In this document: piece by piece, positions 42,457-50,846 of the stretch | Layout: each line of letters begins with the position of its first letter | How positions within the stretch are numbered: position 1 is the stretch's first letter | DNA from: CAYYKK01 sp046351395 | GTDB taxonomy: Bacteria; Myxococcota_A; Polyangia; Polyangiales; Polyangiaceae | Length of the DNA stretch: 64,000 bases | Direction: 5' to 3' | Assembly (NCBI GenBank): GCA_046351395.1 | Contig: JAXLYP010000004.1 | Coordinates: 310,001 to 374,000 of the forward strand | The notes under the pieces: generated by a model | Database searches by the model: none | The model's input: only the letters and a program-made list of their open reading frames with translations | Told to the model about the DNA's origin: nothing | Translations under genes and position numbers: made by a program

Positions 42457-43499
42457 TCCCGAACGAGGCGCGGGGCGTCCGAGCGTTCGGGGGGTACGAC
42501 GTCCGCCTCGACCCCTGGGACGCGGACTACGGCTCCGAGCTCCCCATCGACAGCGACGACGAGGCGGACGCCGCCGAGGTCGACACCGCGGTCGAGGTGG
42601 GTGGGTCGTGGGCTCCCCTCACGCCGACCCGAGCGGGAGCCTCCGATCCGCTCGTGTTCGTGGATGGAGTGCGCCGCGTCGACGCGCGCGTCCTCCTCCA
42701 GCGCGGGCCCGGCGAGGTCTTCGACTCGCTCTACGGCGAGCCCGTGCGACGCCCCATCCACGGGGCGTTCGGCGCGTATGCGGTGGGCACGGTCGTCGTG
42801 TCGGGCGGACGCGCGGCGTGGGGCGCGATGGAGATCCAGCGCCTCTTCTGCACCGGCGGCGACGTACGCCTCCCGGCGCGCGAGGCGCGCGTCGGGCTCG
42901 ACTACGCGAACGCGTCGGCCGAGGAGGGCGACGCGGACGCCCCGCTGCGCGCGATCCAGCGGGCGATGCGCGCGTGCGAAGAGCGGGTCGCCCGCGCGTC
43001 CGCGGGGCTCGGCGCGCTCGTCGTCGCCGACGGGCCGCTCTCCTTCGGGGGTGCGGGGGACCACCGCCCGACCGCGGGCGGCCGCGTCGTCGGATTCGTC
43101 AAGCGACTTTACAAATTGTACGTGGGCGACCGCGTCGCCGCGCTGCCCGCGCTCTCCGTCGGGACGCGCTCGCCGCTCTTCGCGATCCGGGCGCCCGCGG
43201 GCTTCTCGAGGTGGTCGTGGTTCGTGCGGCTCTCCGAGCCGGGGCGCGGGGACTCCTCGTTCGCCGGTCTCGCGCGGCTCGAGATCGACGCGGTGACGCC
43301 GCTCGACGAGGCGCGCGCGATCGCGGACGAGTCCGCGACGCGCCTCCCACGCTTCGCCCCGTCGCGCGCGCGAGACCCGCGATCCCCCCAGAACCTCTTG
43401 CCCATCGGCGCGCTCGAGGCGCGCTTGCGGCGGCTCCTCGGGGACCGGAGGCTCGTCCGAAGGCGGCTCGGCGCATGGCTCGCGTCGGAGGCGGCGTGA
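42453..43499 (+). CDS. nurA: NurA-domain nuclease
   Basis: NurA nucleases work with HerA to process DNA ends and single strands in recombination or defence. The 348-residue protein has the NurA-type motif LVVADGPLSF with Asp193 (RNase H-like metal site), KRLYKLYV around 223-230, and the later FAIRAP...WSWFVRL and LARLEID motifs. The first Asp motif expected near residue 50-80 (LVFVDGVRRVDAR) is also visible. It starts in an ATGA overlap with the preceding lipoprotein gene, and its stop overlaps the start of the HerA gene by GTGA. So the pair is translationally coupled. Confidence 0.8.
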   Translation: MIPNEARGVRAFGGYDVRLDPWDADYGSELPIDSDDEADAAEVDTAVEVGGSWAPLTPTRAGASDPLVFVDGVRRVDARVLLQRGPGEVFDSLYGEPVRRPIHGAFGAYAVGTVVVSGGRAAWGAMEIQRLFCTGGDVRLPAREARVGLDYANASAEEGDADAPLRAIQRAMRACEERVARASAGLGALVVADGPLSFGGAGDHRPTAGGRVVGFVKRLYKLYVGDRVAALPALSVGTRSPLFAIRAPAGFSRWSWFVRLSEPGRGDSSFAGLARLEIDAVTPLDEARAIADESATRLPRFAPSRARDPRSPQNLLPIGALEARLRRLLGDRRLVRRRLGAWLASEAA

Positions 43500-45205
43500 A
43501 GGGGAAGCGAGGCGCGAGGATCGCCGAGGCCGCCGAGAAGGACGGCGGGATCACTCCTGTCGGGCGCGTGCTCGGCTCGGTGGACGCGACGCCGCTCGAG
43601 CTCTTCGTCGGCGTGGACGAGGGGAAGCACGTGCAGCTCGACGACCTCGTCGTGATCGAGACGGCCGGCCCGGAGGGCCTCGTTCGGTTCTACGGCGTCG
43701 TGGACGTGGTGCGGAAGCGCTACGAGGGCGCGTCGTTCGACGGCGACGCGTTCCGCGCGGCGGAGGGGCTCCTGCCCGTGGAGGTCTCGTACGCGGCGCA
43801 CGTGCAGATCACCCGGATCGACCCCGAGGTGTTCGTGCCGCCCCACCCCGGAGACCGCGTGAGCGTGGTCCGAGGCGAGGCGCTGGCGCAGGCGCTGTCG
43901 TTCGATCGGATGGAGAAGAAGCTCGCGATCGGCCTGTCGCGCAGCGGGGAGGCCCTCTTCGCGAACCTGGAATTCGTCGACGGGACGCGCGGCGCGCACG
44001 CCTCGATCAGCGGGATCTCGGGCGTCGCGACGAAGACGTCGTACGCGACGTTCCTCCTCTACTCCCTGTTCAACGGCGCGGCGCTCGGCGCGGACGCCAT
44101 CAACTCGAAGGCGCTCGTCTTCAACGTGAAGGGAGAGGATCTCCTGTGGCTGGATCGCCCCAACGCGCGGCTCGACGAGGAGGCGCGCCGCGGCTACGAG
44201 CGGCTCGGGCTCCCCGCCGGTCCCTTCAAGAGCGTCGGGATCTATGCGCCCGCGCGGCGAGGCGCGCCGAAGAGCACACCCATGCCGGACACCGGGGGGC
44301 GCCAGGAGGGCGTGCGGCCGTACGTGTGGACGATGCGCGCGTTCGCTCGGGATCGGCTCCTGCGGTTCGCGTTCGCGGAGGCCGAGGACGCGCGCGCGCA
44401 GGTGTCGTTCGTCATCGCGCGCGTCGAGCGCGTGCTCGAGCAAGCCTCCGAGGTGGGGGACCCGAAGGATCCCGGGATCGTGGTCGAGGACACGCGGATC
44501 GAGAGCTTCTCCGACCTCGTGGACCTCCTCGACTCGGACGCGCTCGATCGCATGGTCCGGAGCGCGGCGTCGGGCACGCTCGACGCGTTTCGACGGAGGC
44601 TCCACGCCGCGGCGATGCACATGGGCCACCTCGTGCGCGGGGACGCGTCCGCGACCGGCCTCGAGATCGATTGGAGCCGGCGCCAGGTCACCGTGGTGGA
44701 CATCCACCGGCTGCACTCCCTCGCGCAGATGTTCGTCGTGGGCGTGGTGCTGAAGCGGGCGCTCGAGGAGAAGGAGCGGCTCGGCCGATCGAAGCCCCTC
44801 CTCTTCGTGGTGCTCGACGAGCTCAACAAGTATGCGCCGCGGGACGGGTGGAGCCCGATCCGCGAGGTGCTGCTCGACATCGCCGAGCGAGGTCGCTCGC
44901 TCGGCGTCTCGCTCGTCGGCGCGCAGCAGACCGCGAGCGAGGTCGCTCGGCGCGTGGTGGCGAACGCGTCCCTGCGGATCGTCGGACGGCTCGACAGCGC
45001 CGAGGCGGAGCGGGGCGAGTACGGGTGGCTCGGGCGCACGGCGAAGCTCCGCGCGGCGTTCCTCCAGCCGGGCACGATGATCGTCGCGCAGCCCGAGATC
45101 CCGACGCCCCTCCTGCTGCGCTTCCCGTTCCCGGGGTGGGCGACGCGCGCGTCCGAAGCGGTGGAGCCGCCCGAGGACGATCCGTTCGCGCGCGTCCGCC
45201 GCTGA
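43496..45205 (+). CDS. herA: HerA-type FtsK/HerA hexameric DNA-pumping ATPase
   Basis: The 569-residue product starts by GTG with GGAGG upstream. It begins with a HerA/MPN-like beta-barrel (GGITPVGRVLGSVDATPLEL), then the ATPase. The P-loop reads GISGVATKTS (about 173-182, Lys180), with Thr rather than Gly before the Lys, and Walker B is LLFVVLDELNK (about 435-445). RSLGVSLVGAQQTASEV is the sensor/arginine region. It pumps DNA with the NurA nuclease. Bacterial HerA-NurA pairs are rarer than archaeal ones and are often linked with defence, but no defence genes flank it here. Confidence 0.85.
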   Translation: MKGKRGARIAEAAEKDGGITPVGRVLGSVDATPLELFVGVDEGKHVQLDDLVVIETAGPEGLVRFYGVVDVVRKRYEGASFDGDAFRAAEGLLPVEVSYAAHVQITRIDPEVFVPPHPGDRVSVVRGEALAQALSFDRMEKKLAIGLSRSGEALFANLEFVDGTRGAHASISGISGVATKTSYATFLLYSLFNGAALGADAINSKALVFNVKGEDLLWLDRPNARLDEEARRGYERLGLPAGPFKSVGIYAPARRGAPKSTPMPDTGGRQEGVRPYVWTMRAFARDRLLRFAFAEAEDARAQVSFVIARVERVLEQASEVGDPKDPGIVVEDTRIESFSDLVDLLDSDALDRMVRSAASGTLDAFRRRLHAAAMHMGHLVRGDASATGLEIDWSRRQVTVVDIHRLHSLAQMFVVGVVLKRALEEKERLGRSKPLLFVVLDELNKYAPRDGWSPIREVLLDIAERGRSLGVSLVGAQQTASEVARRVVANASLRIVGRLDSAEAERGEYGWLGRTAKLRAAFLQPGTMIVAQPEIPTPLLLRFPFPGWATRASEAVEPPEDDPFARVRR

Positions 45206-45217
45206 GCCGCGCAGAGC

Positions 45218-46063
45218 TCAGGCCACGAGCTCTTCGGTGAACGCCCAGAGCTTCTTCGCGAGCGCCCGATCGTTCCCGAGGGGCCGCGTGCGGGTGACCT
45301 TCATGTCGAAGAAGTACTCGCCGTCGGGCTTCGCAGCGTCGGGGCTGGTGGCGAGCCAGACGAGCGTCTCCGCGCCCTTCTCCGGGGTGCGCGCGAAGAG
45401 GGACGCACCGAACCCGATCAGCGAGGCGAAGAGCCCCTGGTTGTTCTTCGCGAAGCCGGTCTGGACGAACCCCGGGTGGAAGCAGCTCACCGCGACGCCC
45501 TTGTCCGCGAGGCGCCGCGCGAGCTCGCGCGTGAAGAGGATGTTCGCGAGCTTCGAATCGCAATAGACGCGGAACCCTGCCCCTTTGCCCGGGCGCTTCG
45601 CGATCTGGTCGAAGTCGATCCGACCGGACGCGTGCGCGCCGCTCGACGTCGAGATGACGCGCGAGCCCGGCGTCCGCTCGAGGACGCCGAGGAGCGCGTT
45701 CGTGACGACGAAGTACGAGAGGTGATTCAGCGCGAACGTCATCTCGTAGCCGTCCGCCGTGAGCTGGTGATCGAAGAACACGGCGCCGGCGTTGTTCACC
45801 AGCACGTCGAGCCGATCGTGGGTCTCGAGGAACTTCGCGGCGGCGGCGCGCATGTCGGCGAGCCTCGACAGATCCGCGTGGATCGTCTCGACCTTTTCGC
45901 CTCGACCCGCGGCCTCGAGCTCGCGCGCGACTCGGTCCGTCTTCTCCGGGTTTCGCCCGACGAGGACGAGCTTCGCCCCGCGCTTCGCGAACTCCGTCGC
46001 GGCAGCCTTGCCGATCCCTTCGGTCCCGCCCGTGATGAGGAACGTCTTTCCTTCGATCGTCAT
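45218..46063 (-). CDS. Short-chain dehydrogenase/reductase
   Basis: The 281-residue protein has the classical SDR plan: TGGTEGIG (11-18) cofactor loop, NNAGAV near 90-94, Ser140/141, Tyr167 with Lys171 (YCDSK). It resembles retinol dehydrogenase/WW-domain-type SDRs (LNHLSYFVVTNALL). It uses NAD(P)H to oxidise or reduce carbonyls or alcohols; the substrate is unknown. It is convergent with herA, with 12 bases between stops. ATG 46063 begins at the Rossmann start. Confidence 0.85.
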   Translation of the reverse strand: MTIEGKTFLITGGTEGIGKAAATEFAKRGAKLVLVGRNPEKTDRVARELEAAGRGEKVETIHADLSRLADMRAAAAKFLETHDRLDVLVNNAGAVFFDHQLTADGYEMTFALNHLSYFVVTNALLGVLERTPGSRVISTSSGAHASGRIDFDQIAKRPGKGAGFRVYCDSKLANILFTRELARRLADKGVAVSCFHPGFVQTGFAKNNQGLFASLIGFGASLFARTPEKGAETLVWLATSPDAAKPDGEYFFDMKVTRTRPLGNDRALAKKLWAFTEELVA

Positions 46064-46096
46064 GCGAGAGTGCAGTCCACGGGTCGCCGACGCGCG

Positions 46097-46648
46097 TCAA
46101 GCATCCACGATCGCGCCTCGCCGCTCGATCGCGTACCGCCGCGTCGGCTCGCCGAAGAAGTCCACGTCCCCCTCGAAGCGCATCCCGATGCGCTCGCTCA
46201 CGCCCACGGACGCGATATTCCGCCCGTCGATGTGGGCGATCGCCCGCGTCGCGCCGAGGCGCGTCCAGCCGAACTCGAGGGCCGCCGCCGCGGCCTCGCT
46301 CGCGATGCCCATCCGCCAATGGCTCCTCACGACCGACCAACCGAGCTCGAGATCGCACGGGCGCTCGCGGTAGAACGCCCCCACCGAACCGACGAACGCG
46401 CCGGTCGCGGCGAGCTCGATCGCCCACCAGCCCGTCCCGTCGAGGAGCCAGTAACCGAGGCCACCGACGAACAACCGGTACGCGGTGCGGCGGTCGGTGA
46501 CGGGGCTCAGGAACTCCGTCGCGAGGGGGTCCATGAGGTTCGACGCGAACGCGTCGAAGTCAGACAGGCGGAACTCACGGAGCAGCAAGCGCGCCGTCCG
46601 GATGCGGGGGATCGAGACGGGCGGCGCAGACTCGGCGAGGATCTCCAT
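46097..46648 (-). CDS. GNAT acetyltransferase, RimJ/RimL-like
   Basis: The 183-residue protein contains the GNAT fold (TARLLLREFRLSDFDAF, GSVGAFYRERP, ELGWSVVRSHWRMGIASEA with the acetyl-CoA loop, ASVGVSERIGMR). It transfers acetyl groups to N-terminal amines or small molecules. ATG 46648 starts at conserved residues; the earlier ATG at 46768 would add an uncharacteristic Arg-rich leader. The gene is just upstream of the SDR on the same strand, so the two may be co-transcribed. Confidence 0.8.
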   Translation of the reverse strand: MEILAESAPPVSIPRIRTARLLLREFRLSDFDAFASNLMDPLATEFLSPVTDRRTAYRLFVGGLGYWLLDGTGWWAIELAATGAFVGSVGAFYRERPCDLELGWSVVRSHWRMGIASEAAAAALEFGWTRLGATRAIAHIDGRNIASVGVSERIGMRFEGDVDFFGEPTRRYAIERRGAIVDA

Positions 46649-46817
46649 GGGGCTTGGTCCTCTCGCCTCGCGTCCGAGTCCGAAGCAATCCCTTTTGAAC
46701 GTCGCTCGTAGAATTCCCGGGCGCGCCGTAGGCGCTCGATTCAGCCGCGGTCCTCCGCGGAATTCCACGCCCGCCCCAACGGGGCGTCGTGGACAGAACC
46801 TCCGAACGTCCCCCGGC

Positions 46818-47723
46818 TCACTTCGCGGCCTCGATCACGAGCCGGCGGAACCATGCGTGCTGCGCGTCCTCCGCGAGCGAGGACGCGTAGGCGACCTTGA
46901 ACGTGAAGCCCGGCATCTCGAAGGGGAGTGGGCGCGCCTCGAGGTCGGCGATCGCCGTGACTCGCCGGGCGACGCCCTCGGGCAGCGTCACGACGAGATC
47001 CGTCTGCGCGACGACGAGCGCGGCCGCGACGAAGTGAGGCAATCGAAGGACGACGGTTCGGGTGAGTCCGAGCGGCTCGAGCGCGCGATCGACCGCGCCA
47101 CCCGGGAGCCCGCGCGGCGTCACGAGGACGTGGTCGAGCGCAGCGTAGCTCTTCGGTGTGAGCGGCGCCTTCGTCGCGGGGTGCCCTCGCCGAAGGAGGA
47201 CCCGCATGTCCTCGTACGCCACCGCCTCCTCCTGGATGCCGCTCAGCGGCCGAAAGCGTGTGCCGTACGCGAGGTCGACGTCGCGCGACATCAGCGCCTG
47301 CTCCACCTCGGCGCCGAGCGCGCGGGTGACGACCGTCACCCCGGGTGCCTCGACCCGCAGGCGGGGCATGAGCGAGGGCAGCAACACGATCTCGGCGAAG
47401 TCCGTGCAGGCGAGGGTGAACGTGCGAACGAGCCTCGCGGGATCGACCGCGCGCGAGCGGTTGACGAGCGCCTGAGTGTCGACGAGCACCGCGCGCAGCG
47501 GCGCCGCGACGCGCTCCGCGAGCGGCGTCGGCCGCAGCGAGGCGCCGACGCGCGTGAAGAGCGGATCGTCGAACGTCGACCGGAGCCGCGAGAGCGCGTG
47601 GCTCACGGCGGACTGCGTTCGACCGAGGCGCCTCGCCGTCGCGCTCGCGCTGCGCGTCTCGAGCAGATCGTCGAGCACGACGAGCAGGTTCAGGTCCACG
47701 CCCCCGAGATGAACGCGCTTCAT
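46818..47723 (-). CDS. LysR-family transcriptional regulator
   Basis: The 301-residue protein has an N-terminal HTH (residues 5-64: DLNLLVVLDDLLETRSASAT, AVSHALSRLRSTFDDPLFTR) and a C-terminal periplasmic-binding-like effector domain. LysR regulators usually activate a divergent target. Here the NAD(P)-binding NmrA-like gene at 47809 is divergent with 85 bases between, so it is the likely target. ATG 47723 is chosen; ATG 47732 is 3 residues earlier. A short near-palindrome, GCATGCAT, lies at about 47729-47736. Confidence 0.88.
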   Translation of the reverse strand: MKRVHLGGVDLNLLVVLDDLLETRSASATARRLGRTQSAVSHALSRLRSTFDDPLFTRVGASLRPTPLAERVAAPLRAVLVDTQALVNRSRAVDPARLVRTFTLACTDFAEIVLLPSLMPRLRVEAPGVTVVTRALGAEVEQALMSRDVDLAYGTRFRPLSGIQEEAVAYEDMRVLLRRGHPATKAPLTPKSYAALDHVLVTPRGLPGGAVDRALEPLGLTRTVVLRLPHFVAAALVVAQTDLVVTLPEGVARRVTAIADLEARPLPFEMPGFTFKVAYASSLAEDAQHAWFRRLVIEAAK

Positions 47724-47808
47724 GGGCCGCATGCATACTTCGCGTTGGCGGAGGCCGCACGAACGCCCCATCTTGGCGGCCCACACGGAGCCACCAAGGA
47801 GACCCGTC
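47724..47808. promoter_or_regulatory. Divergent promoter region between lysR and nmrA-like genes
   Basis: This 85-nt gap is the shared control region. It contains GCATGCAT near the lysR side and a good ribosome site for the nmrA-like gene (AAGGAGACCCGTC). No T-N11-A box can be called with confidence. Confidence 0.4.
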
Positions 47809-48672
47809 ATGTCCACCACCATCCTCGTCACAGGCGCCACCGGAACGATTGGATCGCAGGTCGTCGCTGCTCTCGCAGGGAGGGACGGCGTCGCCGTCCG
47901 CGCCGCGGTGCGCGGCGGAAAGGAAGCGAAGACGAAGGCGAAGAACGTCTCCACCGTCGACTTCGAATACGACCGTCGCGAGACGCTCGCGCCCGCGCTC
48001 GACGGCGTGGAGCGACTCTTCTTGGTGACCCCGTTCAGCGACAAGCAGGTCGAGCTCGCGTCTCATTTGATCGATGCCGCGAAGAGCGCGGGCGTGAAGC
48101 GCATCGTCAAGCTGTCCGCGATTGGCTGCGACATCGAGCCCGGCATCCAGCTCGGGCGCTGGCATCGCGCCGTGGAGAAGCACGTGGAGGCCTCGGGCAT
48201 TCCCTACACGTTCCTGCGCCCGAACAACTTCTTCGAGAACTTCATCAACTTCTACGGGCCCGACAAGGAGGGGACGATCTACCTCCCTTGGGGGGACGCG
48301 CGGTGCAGCTTCATCGCCGGCGCAGACATCGCGGAGGTCGCCGCGCTCGCGCTCACGTCGAGCGGCCACGAAGGAAAGGCGTACGAGCTGACCGGCCCCG
48401 CGGCGATCTCCATCGCCGAAGCGGCGGCGGCGATCGCGGAGGCCGCCGGGCGCGGCGTTCGCTACGTGGACGTCCCCGAGGCGGCCGCGCGCAAGGCGCT
48501 CCTCGACTTCGGCGCCCCCGCGTGGATGACGGACGCGATGATGGAGCTCCACGCCATCGACAAGGCGGGGTACGCGGCGGCGACCAACGACACGTTCGAG
48601 AAGCTCACCGGCAGGCCGGCGACGCCGTTCGCCGTCTTCGCGCAGAAGCACGCCGCGGCCTGGAAGGCGTGA
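47809..48672 (+). CDS. NmrA-like NAD(P)-binding protein
   Basis: The 287-residue protein has the atypical SDR/NmrA Rossmann motif VTGATGTIG (7-15), KSAGVKRIVKLSAIG and FLRPNNFFENF. Members sense NAD(P) balance or act as azoreductases and quinone oxidoreductases. AAGGAG lies upstream of ATG 47809. It is divergent from the LysR gene, which probably controls it. Confidence 0.85.
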   Translation: MSTTILVTGATGTIGSQVVAALAGRDGVAVRAAVRGGKEAKTKAKNVSTVDFEYDRRETLAPALDGVERLFLVTPFSDKQVELASHLIDAAKSAGVKRIVKLSAIGCDIEPGIQLGRWHRAVEKHVEASGIPYTFLRPNNFFENFINFYGPDKEGTIYLPWGDARCSFIAGADIAEVAALALTSSGHEGKAYELTGPAAISIAEAAAAIAEAAGRGVRYVDVPEAAARKALLDFGAPAWMTDAMMELHAIDKAGYAAATNDTFEKLTGRPATPFAVFAQKHAAAWKA

Positions 48673-48998
48673 TTTTCGGCGATCCAAATCATCGAGCGTG
48701 ATCTCGGTCACCAGGAGAACCAGAAAGCAGGGAGACGGGAGGATGGGAGGACGGTTCGGAGAAGCGGAACGACCTTCTGCTCCTCCGGGCCTCTGTCTTC
48801 CCGTCCTTTTCTGTCACTGTCCGCTGCATTCAGAGGCGAGGGGACCGCGACGCCGCTCGTGCATGAACGTTGGCGCGTCCAGTCCGCGGAGTCATGGGCC
48901 AATCACGTTCGAAGGAAAGGTCGGACCGATTACGGGTTCCAGCCGCGGCTTGCGTGAAGGGGGACGGCGGCGATTCGCGGCCAGAAGGAGTCTCCATC
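48673..48998. other. 326-nt spacer between nmrA-like and collagen-like genes
   Basis: A weak imperfect stem (about 48721-48743 with 48796-48813, followed by CCCGTCCTTTTCTG) could be a terminator of the NmrA-like gene. The stretch has lower coding sense than its neighbours, and no convincing gene or promoter was found. The good ribosome site AGAAGGAGTCTCC just before 48999 belongs to the next gene. Confidence 0.35.
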
Positions 48999-50003
48999 AT
49001 GTTCCAGTCGAGGTGGTTCCTCGTCCCGCTGTTGGCTTGTTCACTCACCGCAGGATGCGACGGCGGCACGCAAGGCGAGCGCGGACCCGAGGGGCCGCAG
49101 GGCGAACAGGGGATCGCGGGTCCGGCCGGTCCCCTCGGCCCGGAGGGAGAGGCCGGCCCGCAGGGAGTCGCTGGGCCGCAAGGGGCCGACGGGCCGCAAG
49201 GGCCGCCCGGCGCGGACGGCGCGCAGGGGCCGCCGGGGGCGGATGGATCGGCGAACATCAGCGGCACGGTCGATCACCTCGTCCGGTTCGGGAGCGCGAC
49301 GACAGGGGTGGACTCGCTCCTCGTGGACAACGGCAACGGCGTCGGCATCGGCGGGCTCCAACCGGACAATCTGCTGACGCTGAGCGCGGCCAACACGACG
49401 ACGCTGATGTCGATCGTCGCGACCGGGAGCAACCACACAACCATCCATTACCAGAACGCCGACGCCGAGTTCTTCACCGGGCTGAGCGGCACAGGCGTAT
49501 CCGACGTGCGCTGGTCCGTCGCGACAGACAACATCGGCGGCCCTGAATGGCTCACGGTCACGCGGGCGGGGTACGTCGGGATCGCGCAGAAGAACCCGCA
49601 ATTCAGGCTCGAGGTGAACGGCCCCGCCGCGAAGCCCGGCACGGCGACGTGGTCGATCATCTCGGACGAGCGGCTGAAGACGGGCATCAGCGACTTCGAC
49701 GACGGGATCGACGTGCTCGAGAAGATCCACCCCGTTTGGTTCCGGTACCGGGAGGGAACCGGGCTCCCTTCCGATCGCGACTACGTCGGCGTCCTCGCGC
49801 AGGAGCTCCAGCGAGCCGCCCCGTACATGGTCGAGGACGGCTACCGGCTCGGAGAGGGCAGCTACCTCACGGTCGACCCGGGCGCGATCACCTACCTGCT
49901 CGTGAACGCGGTCAAGTCGCAGCAAGCCAAGCTCGACGCCCAGGCCGATCGGATCGCGAAGCTCGAGGCGAGGCTCGACGAGATCGCCGCGAAGGTGCGC
50001 TGA
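48999..50003 (+). CDS. Collagen-like lipoprotein with S74 self-processing chaperone domain
   Basis: ATG 48999 has AGAAGGAG upstream. The 334-residue protein has lipobox LTAGC (Cys20), then about 20 Gly-X-Y triplets (GPEGPQGEQG, GPQGPPGADG; 24-84), a beta-rich middle (SVATDNIGGPEW, VTRAGYVGIAQ) and a C-terminal Peptidase_S74 domain. That domain has ISDERLK with Ser222 and Lys227 as likely dyad, VWFRYREGTG, and YVGVLAQELQ. S74 domains help fold trimeric phage tail fibres and then cut themselves off. A surface, trimeric, phage-fibre-like adhesin is inferred. Confidence 0.85.
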   Translation: MFQSRWFLVPLLACSLTAGCDGGTQGERGPEGPQGEQGIAGPAGPLGPEGEAGPQGVAGPQGADGPQGPPGADGAQGPPGADGSANISGTVDHLVRFGSATTGVDSLLVDNGNGVGIGGLQPDNLLTLSAANTTTLMSIVATGSNHTTIHYQNADAEFFTGLSGTGVSDVRWSVATDNIGGPEWLTVTRAGYVGIAQKNPQFRLEVNGPAAKPGTATWSIISDERLKTGISDFDDGIDVLEKIHPVWFRYREGTGLPSDRDYVGVLAQELQRAAPYMVEDGYRLGEGSYLTVDPGAITYLLVNAVKSQQAKLDAQADRIAKLEARLDEIAAKVR

Positions 50004-50016
50004 GCCCCCGGCTTCG

Positions 50017-50037
50017 CTAGAGCACCGACCGGTTCGA
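50017..50037. repeat. Tandem single copy of the CTAGAGCACCGACCGGTT terminus
   Basis: CTAGAGCACCGACCGGTTCGA immediately precedes the same sequence at the start of the 183-bp element. A tandem duplicate of one end fits aborted transposition or slipped recombination. Confidence 0.7.
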
Positions 50038-50220
50038 CTAGAGCACCGACCGGTTTGAATCAGCGGTGGATTCGCGGGAGTTTGGGTGGGAGGCGCGCGC
50101 CCGAGGAGCGCGCACCGGAAGACTGCTGCTGACAATCTGAGGAGCACAGCGACGAGGCCGTGTGGATCGCACCTGAAATCGCGCGAATACCACGGCGATT
50201 CAAGCCGGTCGGTGCTCTAG
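50038..50220 (+). mobile_element. 183-bp MITE-like inverted-repeat element, copy B
   Basis: The ends are CTAGAGCACCGACCGG-T-TTGAATC (50038-50061) and GATTCAA-G-CCGGTCGGTGCTCTAG (50197-50220), a 24-bp inverted repeat with one mismatch. The interior contains GGGAGGCGCGCGCCCGAGGA, shared with copy A. No transposase is present. The right CTAG provides a TAG that ends the ECF sigma frame on the minus strand. Confidence 0.8.
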
Positions 50221-50709
50221 GCGGCGAGGGCCTCGTGGAGCCACGCCCTCGCCGCGCTCCACTTCTCGACCGTGCTGCTGGAGACGCCGAGCTCGCGCGC
50301 GTGTCCTTCACGCCGAGGCCGCCGAACACTCGCAACTCGACGATCCTCGCCCGCCTCCCGTCCGCCCGCGCGAGGGCGTCGAGGGCGTCGCTCGCGACGA
50401 GGACGGACATTCCATCCGCTCGGTCCGCCGTCTCTTCCTCGATCAAATGGGCGGCCGGCGCGCCCGCGCCGCGCTTCTGCGCCCGCAGACGGCGGCTTCG
50501 GTCGCTCAGGATCTGCTGCATGATCCGCGCAGCGAGCGCGTGGAGGTGATCCCGCGCGAGCGCCGCGCAGCCGACCGCGCGCTCGAGCCGGAGATAGGCC
50601 TCGTGGACGAGCTCGGCCGGGTGCAACACTCTCCGGCACCGCGCGCGCGGACCTCGCGCCCGGCGATGACGTTGAGCTCGCGGTAGACGTGCGCATCGAA
50701 GGTCTTCAT
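50217..50709 (-). pseudogene. ECF-type RNA polymerase sigma factor, two frameshifts
   Basis: From ATG 50709 the reading shows sigma-70 ECF motifs in three frames: KTFDAHVYRELNVIAGREV, then VLHPAELVHEAYLRLE and MQQILSDRSRRLRAQKRGAG (regions 2.1-2.4), then RIVELRVFGGLGVK, and finally RELGVSSSTVEKWSAARAWL (region 4). The frame breaks near 50628 and 50308. It resembles the TIGR02999-type ECF group. Either it is broken, or the bases are wrong. The TAG stop overlaps the 183-bp element. Confidence 0.75.
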
Positions 50710-50846
50710 CGGCTCGGAGCGTCGGCCTTCGCGCCGGCCCGTTGAACGGAGGAGGGTTGGAGTCGAGCCCAAACAATGTTGGGTCGTTCCCGGTCGACGC
50801 CGCGACGCCCGCCGCCGGACGTGAGAAGCTCGGGTTCGCGCGGCGC

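Noticed and set aside
43496..45205. HerA as part of a known defence island
   Set aside because: The flanking genes are lipoproteins, an SDR and an acetyltransferase; no known defence gene is in reach.
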